A stretch of 50,896 nt of DNA from an uncultured Geobacter sp. Its GTDB lineage: Bacteria > Desulfobacterota > Desulfuromonadia > Geobacterales > CAIOGM01. Location: positions 1-50,896 of the forward strand of contig CAIUWK010000077.1 of assembly GCA_903902855.1 (NCBI GenBank). The letters run 5' to 3'. The position numbers were made by a program, and so were the translations under genes. The notes beneath the pieces were generated by a model. That model saw only the letters and a list, made by a program, of their open reading frames with translations. It ran no database searches and had not been told where the DNA came from. Positions within the stretch are counted from its first letter, which is position 1. Each line of letters opens with the position of its first letter. Positions 24,501 through 32,568 of this stretch are shown here, in pieces.

Positions 24501-27500
24501 CACCGGGCGGGGGTGGCTGAGCTGGAACATCATCTCCGCGGTCACCACCACCTACACCATTACGGTGGTCACAACTACCGGCGGAACCGCGCAGCTCTCC
24601 CTGGACGGTGTCCCTTTGGACGGCCCCATTGTTACCGGTCAGCCGTTCTCCAGGACGGTGACTCTCACCAGGGGGATGCACAGCATCCGTCTCAACGGCA
24701 TGGGGGGCGATTTCACCCTGCAGCAGGTGACTGTGGCCATCGTGGGGGCGCCCGACCTCCCCACCATCTCCTCCGTTACCGATACCAGCGGCTCTCTCAT
24801 CGTCACCTGGACCCCCATCGCCGGGGCTACGGAATACATCATCCGCTGGGGAACCGAGTCCAACCGCTATGATTTTTCCGCCACAGTGGGCGATGTCACC
24901 AGTTACGTCATCACCGGACTGGCTCACGACACGACCTATTACGTGGCTGTCTTCGCCGTCAACGGCGCCGGTTCCAGTCTCCCCTCGCCGGAGGTGGGGC
25001 GCACCGCTCTGGTGGATGGGCTGGCCGGGCATCTGGTTAGCTGGAATTTCGACGGTGACACCGGGACCCTCTCGTCACATCCCCCCACGGCCAAGAGTTC
25101 GCGGCTCATGGTCACTGATCTTGTCTATGGCCCGGGTCTCCAGAAATCCGGTTACGGTATCACCTATTCCGCCGACAGCTTTGCCTATCAGCGGGCGAAT
25201 GGTCTCATGGACTCCGACTCGCTGACCCTTGACTCCGCGTTTGCCAGCGGGCAGTACAGTGAATTCACGTTGACGCCGACTCCCGGCGCCACCGTCTCTC
25301 TCAGCAGCGTGATGTTTGTCCCCTACTGGCAGAACTATGCCAAATTGGCGGGAGTGGCCTGGAGCGTGGATAACGGCCCTTACACCATTGCCACCATGTC
25401 GGGAACGCCGCGCGCCTATGTGGGGAATCCGCTCATTGCCGACCTGTCCGAGATTCCGCAACTGCACTCCATCCGCGGGACCGTTCACCTGCGGCTGCTG
25501 CATACCGGGATCAGCCGCTATGAGTTTGCCGGTCTCGGACGGCACCCGGGGGATGATATCGTCGTCATGGGGAGCGTGCTCTCCGGGACGGTTGACGGCA
25601 GCTGCGGCGCCGCCGACGGGCAGGATTTTACGGTTCCCCCCGTAACGGTTACCGATCTCTGCGCCATGGGTTCAGCCACGGCGGTTTCGGGGAGTGGACC
25701 ATGGAACTGGTCCTGCATCGGGCAGTACGGGGGGGGGATTGCCCCGTGCGCAACCCATTCCAATACGTATGGCGTCGCTAACGCCACGCTGAAAGAGGGG
25801 GTCAGTGACGGCGGCTCTCTCACCGGACCCGGCTGGTTGAGCTGGGACCTCACCTCGGCAGCCGCCGAGATCTATACCATCACCGTGACGACAGGCGGCG
25901 GCGGGATCGCGCAACTCTCCCTGGACGGTACGCCACTGGATATCCCCTTTACCACCGGTCAGCCGTTTACCACGATGGTGACTCTTACCAGGGGTATGCA
26001 CACTATCCGTCTCAGCGGCATGGGAGGCAATTTTACGGTGCAGCAGGTGACGGTGGCCATTCTGTCGATACCCGACCGGCCGATCATAACGTCGCTTGCC
26101 GATGTCAGCGGCTCTCTGGTGGTCACCTGGACCCCCGCGGCGCGTGCCGCCGGCTATACCGTCCGCTGGGGAACCCAGCCGAACCTCCCGCTCTTTTCCG
26201 CCGCTGTTGGTGACGCCTCCAGGTACGTCATCACCGGTCTCGACCACGATACGACCTACTATGTGACCGTCTCCGCCGACAACGCCGCAGGCTCAAGCTT
26301 TCCTTCGGCTGAAGTGGCGCAGACTGCCCTGAAGGATGGCCTTTCCGGACATCTCGCCCGCTGGAATTTCGACTATGATCCCGGTACCGTCTCGTCACAC
26401 CCTCCCACGGCGAAGAGTTCGCGGCTTGAGGTCACCGACCTCGTCTATGGACCGGGTTTCAGGAAATCCGATTACGAACTCGGCTATACTGTCGACAGTT
26501 TTGCCTATCAGCGGGCGCTCTGGTTAACGGATGCCGACGCGCTGACCCTGGAGTCAACGCTGGCCAGTGGACTGTACAGCGAATTCACCCTGAAACCGAC
26601 CCCCGGCACCACTCTCTCCCTCAGCAGCGTGATGTTTGCCCCCTACTGGGCGGCCGATCCGCTGATGTGCGGCGTCGCCTGGAGTGTTGACGGGAGCCCT
26701 TACGTCATTGCCACCATGTCAGGGGCGCCCAGCGCATATTCAGGCTCTCCACTCACGGCCGATCTTGCCCAAGTTCCGCAGCTGCACTCCGTCACCGGGA
26801 CTCTCCGTCTGCGGTTGCTGCATGTCGGCATCCAGAGCTCGTATGCCGGTATCGGGCGGCATCCGGGGGATGACATAGTTGTCATGGGAACTCTCGTCCC
26901 GGGGATGTTTACGATCTCTACTGCTGCCGGGGCAAATGGGAGCATCACCCCCACGGCGACGGTGAACTACGGGAGCAGCTCCGGAGTGACGGTCTCTCCC
27001 GCTACCGGTTACCACATCGACACCGTCCTGGTGGACGGGGTGAGCCGGCTCATCACTGAGCCGAAGAGCTACAGCACGACCTTCTCCACCGTCACAGCAA
27101 ACCATACGGTGGACGCCACCTTTGCCATCGACACTTTTATCGTCACCTTTACCAGCAACGGCGGCAGCGCCGTCGCCGGCCAGACCATCGTCTTCAACAG
27201 CACCGCCATGCTCCCCGCCGCCCCCACCAGGACCGGCTACACCTTTGCCGGCTGGTTCAGCGATACCGCGCTGACGGCCCCCTTCCTCTTCACGAAACAG
27301 GTCACTGCCGACACTACGTTGTACGCCAAGTGGACGAGCGCAACCACCCGCACCAACGTGGCCCTCCAGGCCAACGGCGGCGTGGCGACCACCTCCAACA
27401 CTGCCTCTGCAAGCTATCCCGCTTCCTCGATCAATAACGGCGACCGTAAGGGCTTAGTCTGGGGTGCCGGCGGCGGCTGGTATAACGGCAAAAAGGGAAC

Positions 27501-28620
27501 GTTCCCCGAGTGGGTCCAGGTGCAGTTCAACGGCCGGAAAACCATTGACGAGATCGATGTCTTCTCCATTCAGGATGCCTTTACCAGCCCGATTATCCCG
27601 ACGTCAACCACCCTGTTCACCAAATACGGGGTCACCGCTTTCAATGTCCAGTATTGTACGGATCCGACTGCGGCCGCGTGTGGTCCGAAAGGAACGGGGT
27701 GGGCAACGGTAACCAACGGAAGCGTCACGGGGAATAACCTGGTATGGCGTACCTTCACATTCCCGGCAGTCACCACCGACCGGATTCGTGTCCAGGTCAT
27801 GGCAACTGTGGATGGCTACAGCCGTCTGGCGGAGGTCGAGGCGTACGGAACCGCTGGTGGTGGCGTGCTCCCCACAACGCCGGTCATCACCTGGGCTACC
27901 CCGGCCACGGTGACCGTGGGAACGTCTCTCTCAACCACTCAGCTGAACGCCACCGCCTCTGTGGCGGGCACATTCACCTACGCTCCTGTCGCCGGCACGG
28001 TGCTCTCCACTGCGGGGACACAGATACTGTCAGTGACCTTTACTCCCAGCGATACGGCCAACTACACAGTGGCCACCGCTTCCCTCTCCCTGACTGTCAT
28101 GGGCACCATCACCAGCACCAACGTGGCGCTCCAGGCCAACGGTGGCGTGGTGACAGCCTCCAACACTGCCTCTGCTAACTATCCGGCTTCTTCAGTCAAT
28201 AACGGCGACCGTAAGGGCTCTGTATGGGGCGCTGGCGGAGGCTGGTACAACGGCAAGAAGGGGACGTTCCCTGAGTGGGTCCAGGTGCAGTTCAACGGTC
28301 AGAAGACCATTAACGGCATTGATGTCTTCTCCATTCAGGATGCCTTTACCAGCCCGATTATCCCGACGACAACCACTCTGTTCACCAAATACGGAGTCAC
28401 CGCCTTCAATGTCCAGTATTGTACGGATCCGACTGCGACCGTGTGTGGTCCGACAGGAACGGGGTGGGCGACGGTAACCAACGGGAGTATCACGGGGAAT
28501 AACTTGGTATGGCGCACAGTCACCTTTCCGACAGTCATTACCGACCGGATACGCGTCCAGATTACGGCAACTGTGGATGGCTACAGCCGCCTGGCTGAGA
28601 TCGAGGTTTCCGGCTATTAA
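21532..28620 (+). CDS. Giant secreted multidomain protein: PA14, glycosidase-like core, FN3, discoidin
   Basis: About 2362 residues from ATG 21532 (AAAGGTGA 6 nt upstream) with a signal peptide (IFRLLLLTLFGFLACSSS). Order: PA14 domain about 37-195 (LQGEYFANGELSG...FKTMADDGVRLF); a large core about 200-960 with ELSNEVWN (E484) and VTYEGGW (E876), reminiscent of the acid/base and nucleophile glutamates of clan GH-A glycosidases, interrupted by a jelly-roll-like domain (LLPNPGFESPVV, about 650-850); two copies of a ~440-residue module containing FN3 (about 1075-1160 and 1515-1600); an InlB/Listeria-Bacteroides repeat about 1866-1937 (AGWFSDTALTAPF); two F5/8C discoidin domains about 1941-2110 and 2192-2362, separated by an Ig-like domain. 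Likely an extracellular carbohydrate-active adhesin or hydrolase; catalysis is inference. Confidence 0.88.
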   Translation: MLMPKQSNIFRLLLLTLFGFLACSSSLYAQVGGGYTAGGLQGEYFANGELSGTPLFTRREVRLDFDWGTLLPVGGSNDPRYRTFPHDNFSARYTGQIVAAFSESYTFKTMADDGVRLFIRPEGSGVWTLLIDAWDAPATSSGTADLMVGQRYDLKVEYRQLTGTALLRLFWSSRSTPEEVIDPAVEQGYNVGNWGNAFADLVKCSRNSWLESGNGPVPLDADGWPLNDASYLYQESANTGLDLDPLMTGTITFSFNGTGDIDLFNGNQERSTLKVSYDAATNSTSGSFMTKPSHWNASYFIVRNTDRDGQTPPRHNGITNLKLIRPKVPGGTEPYPPGTVFNDHFRTAYSKFTSLRVNLNNANVERFWSDRTLPGYFNQANGKGTLNAYPPNAGQNNTPMASDNGASWEHKIMMANETGADLYLNLPMMVTGWTPQDTGSYVHKLARLLRYGSDGVEPYSGPTADPLYPPLNPNLRVYLELSNEVWNMMNFGFRQSFDLLTLTTLDADAALGDPVALADPLARPADFPIINYDNLSTQKDSGNWYLPINTWNKRKQILRVIQISSIFRSVWGDGNMMSRIRPIYEWQYDNANNTANFALTFANDWFNNGNGLANVAEPHPVNYFIWGGGGASYYGAVNGYGTTDLLPNPGFESPVVTAGYSQNPAGAGWVFEGTAGIARDGGSGDDIPPPFEGSQMGYIDGSGSMSIQVKIPTTQTSNHYAFVFKALQRVESGAPLDTNGNPAPDSQKLRVFIDGVESNWKSFNQWGGYTPLPYDPYKPWNSFVVFWTSSTPYYSTIGFTAMPGSTVTLRIEGSAAPGQIAFLEDVRLSSIDQMFADGFPGGGEAAGQPAGSGYQNGLNVQSAWAHAFGLRYVTYEGGWSLGGDTGGTPLQNLAKYNDPGTVEVNSRAITMFQKAGGSLNTFGTYTLWPGWGEVYAEEGMLNVTRYPLMISQADRMNNLPSDPTNGVFLPNFLTVTNSSLKSSVNVSGALTGRGWLSWNIISAVTTTYTITVVTTTGGTAQLSLDGVPLDGPIVTGQPFSRTVTLTRGMHSIRLNGMGGDFTLQQVTVAIVGAPDLPTISSVTDTSGSLIVTWTPIAGATEYIIRWGTESNRYDFSATVGDVTSYVITGLAHDTTYYVAVFAVNGAGSSLPSPEVGRTALVDGLAGHLVSWNFDGDTGTLSSHPPTAKSSRLMVTDLVYGPGLQKSGYGITYSADSFAYQRANGLMDSDSLTLDSAFASGQYSEFTLTPTPGATVSLSSVMFVPYWQNYAKLAGVAWSVDNGPYTIATMSGTPRAYVGNPLIADLSEIPQLHSIRGTVHLRLLHTGISRYEFAGLGRHPGDDIVVMGSVLSGTVDGSCGAADGQDFTVPPVTVTDLCAMGSATAVSGSGPWNWSCIGQYGGGIAPCATHSNTYGVANATLKEGVSDGGSLTGPGWLSWDLTSAAAEIYTITVTTGGGGIAQLSLDGTPLDIPFTTGQPFTTMVTLTRGMHTIRLSGMGGNFTVQQVTVAILSIPDRPIITSLADVSGSLVVTWTPAARAAGYTVRWGTQPNLPLFSAAVGDASRYVITGLDHDTTYYVTVSADNAAGSSFPSAEVAQTALKDGLSGHLARWNFDYDPGTVSSHPPTAKSSRLEVTDLVYGPGFRKSDYELGYTVDSFAYQRALWLTDADALTLESTLASGLYSEFTLKPTPGTTLSLSSVMFAPYWAADPLMCGVAWSVDGSPYVIATMSGAPSAYSGSPLTADLAQVPQLHSVTGTLRLRLLHVGIQSSYAGIGRHPGDDIVVMGTLVPGMFTISTAAGANGSITPTATVNYGSSSGVTVSPATGYHIDTVLVDGVSRLITEPKSYSTTFSTVTANHTVDATFAIDTFIVTFTSNGGSAVAGQTIVFNSTAMLPAAPTRTGYTFAGWFSDTALTAPFLFTKQVTADTTLYAKWTSATTRTNVALQANGGVATTSNTASASYPASSINNGDRKGLVWGAGGGWYNGKKGTFPEWVQVQFNGRKTIDEIDVFSIQDAFTSPIIPTSTTLFTKYGVTAFNVQYCTDPTAAACGPKGTGWATVTNGSVTGNNLVWRTFTFPAVTTDRIRVQVMATVDGYSRLAEVEAYGTAGGGVLPTTPVITWATPATVTVGTSLSTTQLNATASVAGTFTYAPVAGTVLSTAGTQILSVTFTPSDTANYTVATASLSLTVMGTITSTNVALQANGGVVTASNTASANYPASSVNNGDRKGSVWGAGGGWYNGKKGTFPEWVQVQFNGQKTINGIDVFSIQDAFTSPIIPTTTTLFTKYGVTAFNVQYCTDPTATVCGPTGTGWATVTNGSITGNNLVWRTVTFPTVITDRIRVQITATVDGYSRLAEIEVSGY
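24460..26905 (+). repeat. Two ~1.1-1.3 kb direct repeats inside giant gene
   Basis: 24460-25590 and 25780-26905 encode the same module (jelly-roll, FN3, then a domain ending GRHPGDDIVVMG), offset by about 1320 bases. DNA identity is high in patches, for example ACCAGGGG(G/T)ATGCACA and CATCCCCCCACGGC/CCTCCCACGGCGAAGAG. Indicates an internal duplication followed by divergence. Confidence 0.85.
27352..28620 (+). repeat. Near-identical discoidin-encoding direct repeats
   Basis: 27352-27850 and 28117-28620 are about 500-base direct repeats, offset about 765, with far higher identity than the FN3 modules: shared runs such as TTCTCCATTCAGGATGCCTT and TGGTATAACGGCAA/TGGTACAACGGCAA. This points to a recent duplication or gene conversion. 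Confidence 0.88.
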
Positions 28621-28624
28621 TCAT

Positions 28625-28879
28625 TATAAGTCTTCTGAATGTGCCCGTCTTCTGGCAGAGGGCTATTGTTCGGCAGAGGTTGCCAGGCAGGCAAAGATCT
28701 CTGAGTACACTCTGCGTAACGCCTTGCAACGACACGGAATTCCTACTCTTCCGAAAGAAGCGCCCTCTACAAACTACGGTCCATGGTTCGTGCGTCTGCA
28801 ATGGGGTGATGAAACTCACCTTGACGATACCGCCGCTCTCGGCTACTCTCTCGGGACTGAACCAAATAACGGAATTTGA
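28625..28879 (+). pseudogene. Probable transposase N-terminal (HTH) remnant
   Basis: Reading in the +2 frame relative to the stop of the giant gene gives a helix-turn-helix-like stretch (SECARLLAEGYCSAEVARQA, then ISEYTLRNALQRHGIPTL) followed by a segment (DDTAALGYSLGT) that recalls the linker after the HTH in some IS transposases. It has no own start or ribosome-binding site and is cut off by the stop at 28877. Assignment is low-confidence. Confidence 0.4.
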
Positions 28880-29046
28880 ACCACGGAGACACGGAGACAC
28901 GGAGAAAACCTGAAGAACAATTATGGAAAAGCATTTATCCACGTAGGAGACGCAGTCTTAGAAATGTCCTTCGTGGATAGCAGCAGTTTTTAGGATAATT
29001 GACAGGTTACATTTAATTTCTCCGTGTCTCAGTTTCTCCGTGGTGG
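28877..29046. repeat. CACGGAGA inverted repeat element
   Basis: ACCACGGAGACACGGAGACA at about 28878-28897 is inverse-complementary to TCTCCGTGTCTCAGTTTCTC CGTGGTGG at 29019-29046, with about 115 bases of unremarkable AT-richer sequence between. Same general class as the element at 1-157. It is immediately upstream of the oligoendopeptidase gene, so it may contribute to or displace its promoter. Confidence 0.65.
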
Positions 29047-29090
29047 ATTGCTTTTGTTCCGAAAAAATCCGCCACTCCCCGGAGGAACCG

Positions 29091-30884
29091 ATGACCGAAG
29101 CCGTACCGCAGACCCAGTGGGACCTGACCCCGCTCTACAGCTCACCCGACGCCCCGGAACTGACCGTCGACCTGGATTCGGCCAAAGTGGAGGCAGCCCG
29201 GTTTCGGGCCGATTATAACGGCAAGGTCAGTGACCTGGACGCCGCCGGGCTCCTGGCCGCGTTCCTGCGCTACGAGTCCTTGAGTGAGCTCATCGCCAAA
29301 CCCCAACTGTATGCCCACCTCCTCTTTGCCGCCGACTCCGGTGATGACGTGGCCAAGTGCCTCTCTCAGCAGACGGCGGAGTTCGCCAACCTCATGTCCC
29401 GGGAACTCCTCTTCTTCAACCTGGAGATCATGGCCGTTCCCCAGGAGCAGTATGCGGCTCTGGTCGCCGATCCCTGTCTGGAACCGTATCGCCACCACCT
29501 GGCCCAGGTGCGCCTCTTCAAACCGTACACCCTCACCGAGCGGGAGGAGCAGCTTCTGACCCTCAAGAGCCTCTCCGGGGTCGACGCCTTCACCCGCCTC
29601 TTCGACGAGCTCTGCGCCTCTTTGACCTATAAGATGGAGTTGGAAGGGGAGGTTCGCGACTTCTCCGGCGAGGAACTTCTCTCCATGCTTCACCACCCGG
29701 AGGGCGCGGTGCGGGAGCGGGCCTTCACCACCTTTCTGAAGAAACATGAGGAGCAGGAGATCGTCATCGGTTCGGTCTTCAATACCGTTCTGTTGGACCA
29801 CAGTCAGGAGATGGAGCTGCGGGGGTATGACGGTCCCATGGCCCCCACCAACCTGGGGAACGAACTCTCCGAGGGGGTCGTGGCCCGGCTCATGGAGGTC
29901 TCGGAGCAGAACTACGGTCTGGCCCGGGATTATTTCTCCCTCAAGGCGAAGCTCCTCAATCTGCCGCAGTTGAAGAATACGGATATCTATGCACCGCTCC
30001 CCGGTTCCGACCGGAAGTTCGATTTCCCCGAGGCCCGCGAACTGGTGCAGACCGCCTTCCGGCAGTTCAGCCCCAAGTGGGAGGAGATCGTCGCCGCTTT
30101 TTTTGACGACCGGCGGGTGGATATCTATCCCCGCACCGGCAAGAGCGGCGGCGCCTTCTGCATGGGGATGACCCCGTCCTTCTCTCCCTACGTTCTTCTC
30201 AACTACACCGGCAACCTGCGGGATGTGGCGACCATCGCCCACGAACTGGGTCATGGGCTCCACTTTGTTCTGGCTCAGAAACAGCGCCTCGTGAACTACC
30301 ACCCCTGCCTCCCCCTGGCTGAGACCGCCTCGGTCTTCGGCGAGATGCTCCTCACCCGGCATCTTCTGGACACCGAATCGGACAAGGCCGTCAAGATCGA
30401 ACTCCTCTGTGCCAAGATCGAGGATATCATCGCCACCACCTTCCGGCAGAATGTCCTGACCCGCTTCGAAGAGCGTATTCACGCCGAGCGGCAGGAGGGG
30501 CTCCTCACCTCCACCCGACTCTGCGACCTCTGGTGGGAAGAGAACGGCAGGCTCTACGGCGATGCTGTGGAGATGATCCCCCCCTATCGGTGGGGGTGGA
30601 GCTATATCTCCCACTTCATTCATGCCCGTTTTTACTGCTACTCCTACACCTTCGCCGAACTTCTCGTTCTCTCCCTCTACCGGAAGTATCGGGAAGAGGG
30701 GCCATCTTTCATTCCGGTCCTGGAGGAGATCCTCAGCGGCGGCGGTTCCCGCTCCCCCGGTGATGCGGCCCTGCTGGCCGGGATTGATCTGGAAGACCCC
30801 GGCTTCTGGCAGAAGGGGTATGATTTTCTGGGAGAGCTCATCGAAGAGTTGCGGGGGCTGATCATGGTTTCAAAGGGGAGGTAA
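29091..30884 (+). CDS. pepF: M3-family oligoendopeptidase F
   Basis: A 597-residue cytoplasmic zinc metallopeptidase starting at ATG 29091 (GGAGGA 8 nt upstream). Active site H384-E385-x-x-H388 within ATIAHELGHGLHF, with the downstream third zinc ligand expected in LAETASVFGEMLL. The N-terminal M3 helical region starts WDLTPLYSSPDAPELTVDLD. Matches PepF/M3-type oligoendopeptidase in length and layout. It degrades short peptides released by other proteases. No signal peptide. Followed after 3 bases by the double receiver-like gene, so the two are probably cotranscribed. Confidence 0.93.
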   Translation: MTEAVPQTQWDLTPLYSSPDAPELTVDLDSAKVEAARFRADYNGKVSDLDAAGLLAAFLRYESLSELIAKPQLYAHLLFAADSGDDVAKCLSQQTAEFANLMSRELLFFNLEIMAVPQEQYAALVADPCLEPYRHHLAQVRLFKPYTLTEREEQLLTLKSLSGVDAFTRLFDELCASLTYKMELEGEVRDFSGEELLSMLHHPEGAVRERAFTTFLKKHEEQEIVIGSVFNTVLLDHSQEMELRGYDGPMAPTNLGNELSEGVVARLMEVSEQNYGLARDYFSLKAKLLNLPQLKNTDIYAPLPGSDRKFDFPEARELVQTAFRQFSPKWEEIVAAFFDDRRVDIYPRTGKSGGAFCMGMTPSFSPYVLLNYTGNLRDVATIAHELGHGLHFVLAQKQRLVNYHPCLPLAETASVFGEMLLTRHLLDTESDKAVKIELLCAKIEDIIATTFRQNVLTRFEERIHAERQEGLLTSTRLCDLWWEENGRLYGDAVEMIPPYRWGWSYISHFIHARFYCYSYTFAELLVLSLYRKYREEGPSFIPVLEEILSGGGSRSPGDAALLAGIDLEDPGFWQKGYDFLGELIEELRGLIMVSKGR

Positions 30885-30887
30885 CCG

Positions 30888-31616
30888 ATGAGCGAGACGA
30901 GTCGTGAACTGTTGCTCTTGGGAATTGGCGACGTGCCGGGACGGGGTGATACCGTTACCTCCTATCTCACCCGGGCGGGATACCGGCTCAGCACCGCCAC
31001 GCTCCCGGAGCTCCCTGAGAGGAAGCCGCTGGGGATAGTCCTGGATATCTCTCCCTTTTCCCATGACGGTTGGGGAATCTTGCTTGACTTGAAAAAAAAC
31101 CACCGGACCCGGGACATCCCGGTCCTCCCAGTCTATCTCAGTGAGGAGGGAAAGGTCGGGGGGATCTTCCCGGTGGCCGGTTTTTTCATCCTCCCCCTGG
31201 ACACGGAATATCTGCTGGAAAAACTGGCACTCATCGGCATGACCGATGACACCGAGATGTGGGATCTGCAGACGCTCATCGTCTCCCGGAAGGGGGAAGA
31301 GTCTGTGGCAAAGGTCATGATCACGGCGGGGTTTGATGTGGTGAATGCCTATACCGGTAAGGAGGCGGTGGCCCTGGCATCCATCGGCCCCTTCTACATG
31401 GCCTTTTCTCTCCTTATGCTCCCCGACATGCCGGCCTTCGAGCTCCTTGAGAAATGTTCCCACCACCCGCGAACCAGGAATCTCCCTATTTTCATTCTCA
31501 TGAGAGATGAACTGAAGGAGGGTGAAAAAAAGGCGATCTCTCGCGAGATCCCCCATCTGGTGCGGAAGAAGGAGTTGTCCCAGGAGGAATTCCTCCTGGC
31601 GTTGCGGCGGCGATAA
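30888..31616 (+). CDS. Tandem receiver-like domain protein
   Basis: A 242-residue protein that looks like two receiver folds in series. The first (about 5-115) retains D53 in GIVLDISPFSHDGW, a plausible phosphoacceptor. In the second (about 125-240) the equivalent segment is FSLLMLPDMPAFELLEKC, where the aspartate expected before the LMLPDM motif is Leu. There is no output domain and no DNA-binding motif. It starts 3 bases after pepF with GGGGAGG as ribosome-binding site. No clear partner kinase nearby. Likely a signalling adaptor; function unknown. Confidence 0.75.
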   Translation: MSETSRELLLLGIGDVPGRGDTVTSYLTRAGYRLSTATLPELPERKPLGIVLDISPFSHDGWGILLDLKKNHRTRDIPVLPVYLSEEGKVGGIFPVAGFFILPLDTEYLLEKLALIGMTDDTEMWDLQTLIVSRKGEESVAKVMITAGFDVVNAYTGKEAVALASIGPFYMAFSLLMLPDMPAFELLEKCSHHPRTRNLPIFILMRDELKEGEKKAISREIPHLVRKKELSQEEFLLALRRR

Positions 31617-31637
31617 AGCTCCTGCCGGGATAGACTC

Positions 31638-32087
31638 CTAGATGCAGTTGCTCAGGATCATCCCCTTGATGTCATCGATTTCACTTGCCAGCCGGATGTT
31701 GAAGTTCTGGTTGTTCATGGTTGTGTTATAGAGATAGTCGGTCTGTTTATCAACGACTCGTGTTATGACGTGGCTTCGTTGTCGTGGCGTGAAAATCTTG
31801 TCCATGCAGTACGCCATGGACGTTGCCTTACGGGCAAATTTTCCCATGGATTCTTTGAAAAAGAGGAAGTTGTCCAGGGACGGCTCGTTTTCCAGGTTTT
31901 CGCCCGCCTCTTCCAGTTGTGCCGTTATCTCTTCCAGGTTGACGTGCTCATTGTCCAGGATGAGCGTGACGGGCTTCAGCGGTTCCTTGGGGGAGTCAAT
32001 GAGAGTAACTCCTCTTTCCACGGTGACGCGATTGTTTCTCGGCCTGCTTCTCAGGGGACTATAGGGTGTTGTGCGTATAATTTCCAT
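31638..32087 (-). CDS. YaaR-like (DUF327) protein
   Basis: A 149-residue soluble helical protein. The C-terminal ~100 residues resemble the YaaR/DUF327 family: SLDNFLFFKESMGKFARKA, HVITRVVDKQTDYLYNTTM and the closing SEIDDIKGMILSNCI correspond to the family's helices and its terminal IGEIRGLLIDL-like helix. Members are of unknown function and often lie in or near flagellar loci. A sigma-28-like promoter precedes it. Convergent with the tandem receiver gene, 21 bases between stops. Confidence 0.7.
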   Translation of the reverse strand: MEIIRTTPYSPLRSRPRNNRVTVERGVTLIDSPKEPLKPVTLILDNEHVNLEEITAQLEEAGENLENEPSLDNFLFFKESMGKFARKATSMAYCMDKIFTPRQRSHVITRVVDKQTDYLYNTTMNNQNFNIRLASEIDDIKGMILSNCI

Positions 32088-32130
32088 GGTCTGCTCGTCG
32101 TTACCAGGTTGAAATAAGACACTACGTATA

Positions 32131-32157
32131 TATTCGGCACCTTGAGGGGAAAATTGA
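32131..32157 (-). promoter_or_regulatory. Sigma-28-like promoter for YaaR-like gene
   Basis: Minus strand: TCAA, 15 nt, GCCGAATA (consensus TAAA-N15-GCCGATAA), 44 nt before the start codon. Confidence 0.5.
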
Positions 32158-32206
32158 GCGGGGGATGGCTGTTTTGTGCAGTTTTACGCAAAATGCGTTT
32201 ATATGT

Positions 32207-32233
32207 TTAACTTTTCCGGTTGTCTGTCGATAA
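32207..32233 (+). promoter_or_regulatory. Sigma-28-like promoter for small unknown gene
   Basis: TTAA (32207-32210), exactly 15 nt, then GTCGATAA (32226-32233); 40 nt before the ATG at 32274. One mismatch in each box against the FliA consensus. Confidence 0.6.
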
Positions 32234-32273
32234 GGTAACTATAACTGATAGTGTATCTGTTCGAGGTGCCGTC

Positions 32274-32522
32274 ATGTCCATACCTCTCATGTCGATGAGC
32301 AGCCTGTTTGCCACTATTACTCAAGGGACGAGCCAAGTCAGGGGAGACCATACCGCCATTGCCCATGCGGGACAGATGGGGGAGCAGGCGGTGAAAAGAA
32401 GTAAAACCGATACGGTTACCATCTCGAAAAAAGCCATACAGATGGTTTCAACAACGGAACATTCCACTACCCAGGGATCTGTTTCGGAAAAAGCCGTTGA
32501 TCAGACTCAGGGTAAAAAATAA
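32274..32522 (+). CDS. Small hypothetical protein, motility-associated
   Basis: An 82-residue soluble protein starting at ATG 32274 (GAGGTG 7 nt upstream). N-terminus SIPLMSMSSLFATITQGTS is mildly amphipathic; the rest is Ser/Thr/Gln-rich and contains DTVTISKKAIQM, a D-x-V-x-I-S-x-x-A pattern like that found in FlgM and in small flagellar or motility proteins. No named family. The sigma-28-like promoter and the neighbouring YaaR and SprA-like genes support a motility link. Confidence 0.65.
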   Translation: MSIPLMSMSSLFATITQGTSQVRGDHTAIAHAGQMGEQAVKRSKTDTVTISKKAIQMVSTTEHSTTQGSVSEKAVDQTQGKK

Positions 32523-32568
32523 TTGCCGGGATTCCGGATCTTGAAGGTGGGTGTAAAGCCGGCTGTCG

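Noticed and set aside
29142..30623. Minus-strand frame of 493 codons opposite pepF
   Set aside because: Shadow of the M3 peptidase with HELGH; no independent family or start signals.
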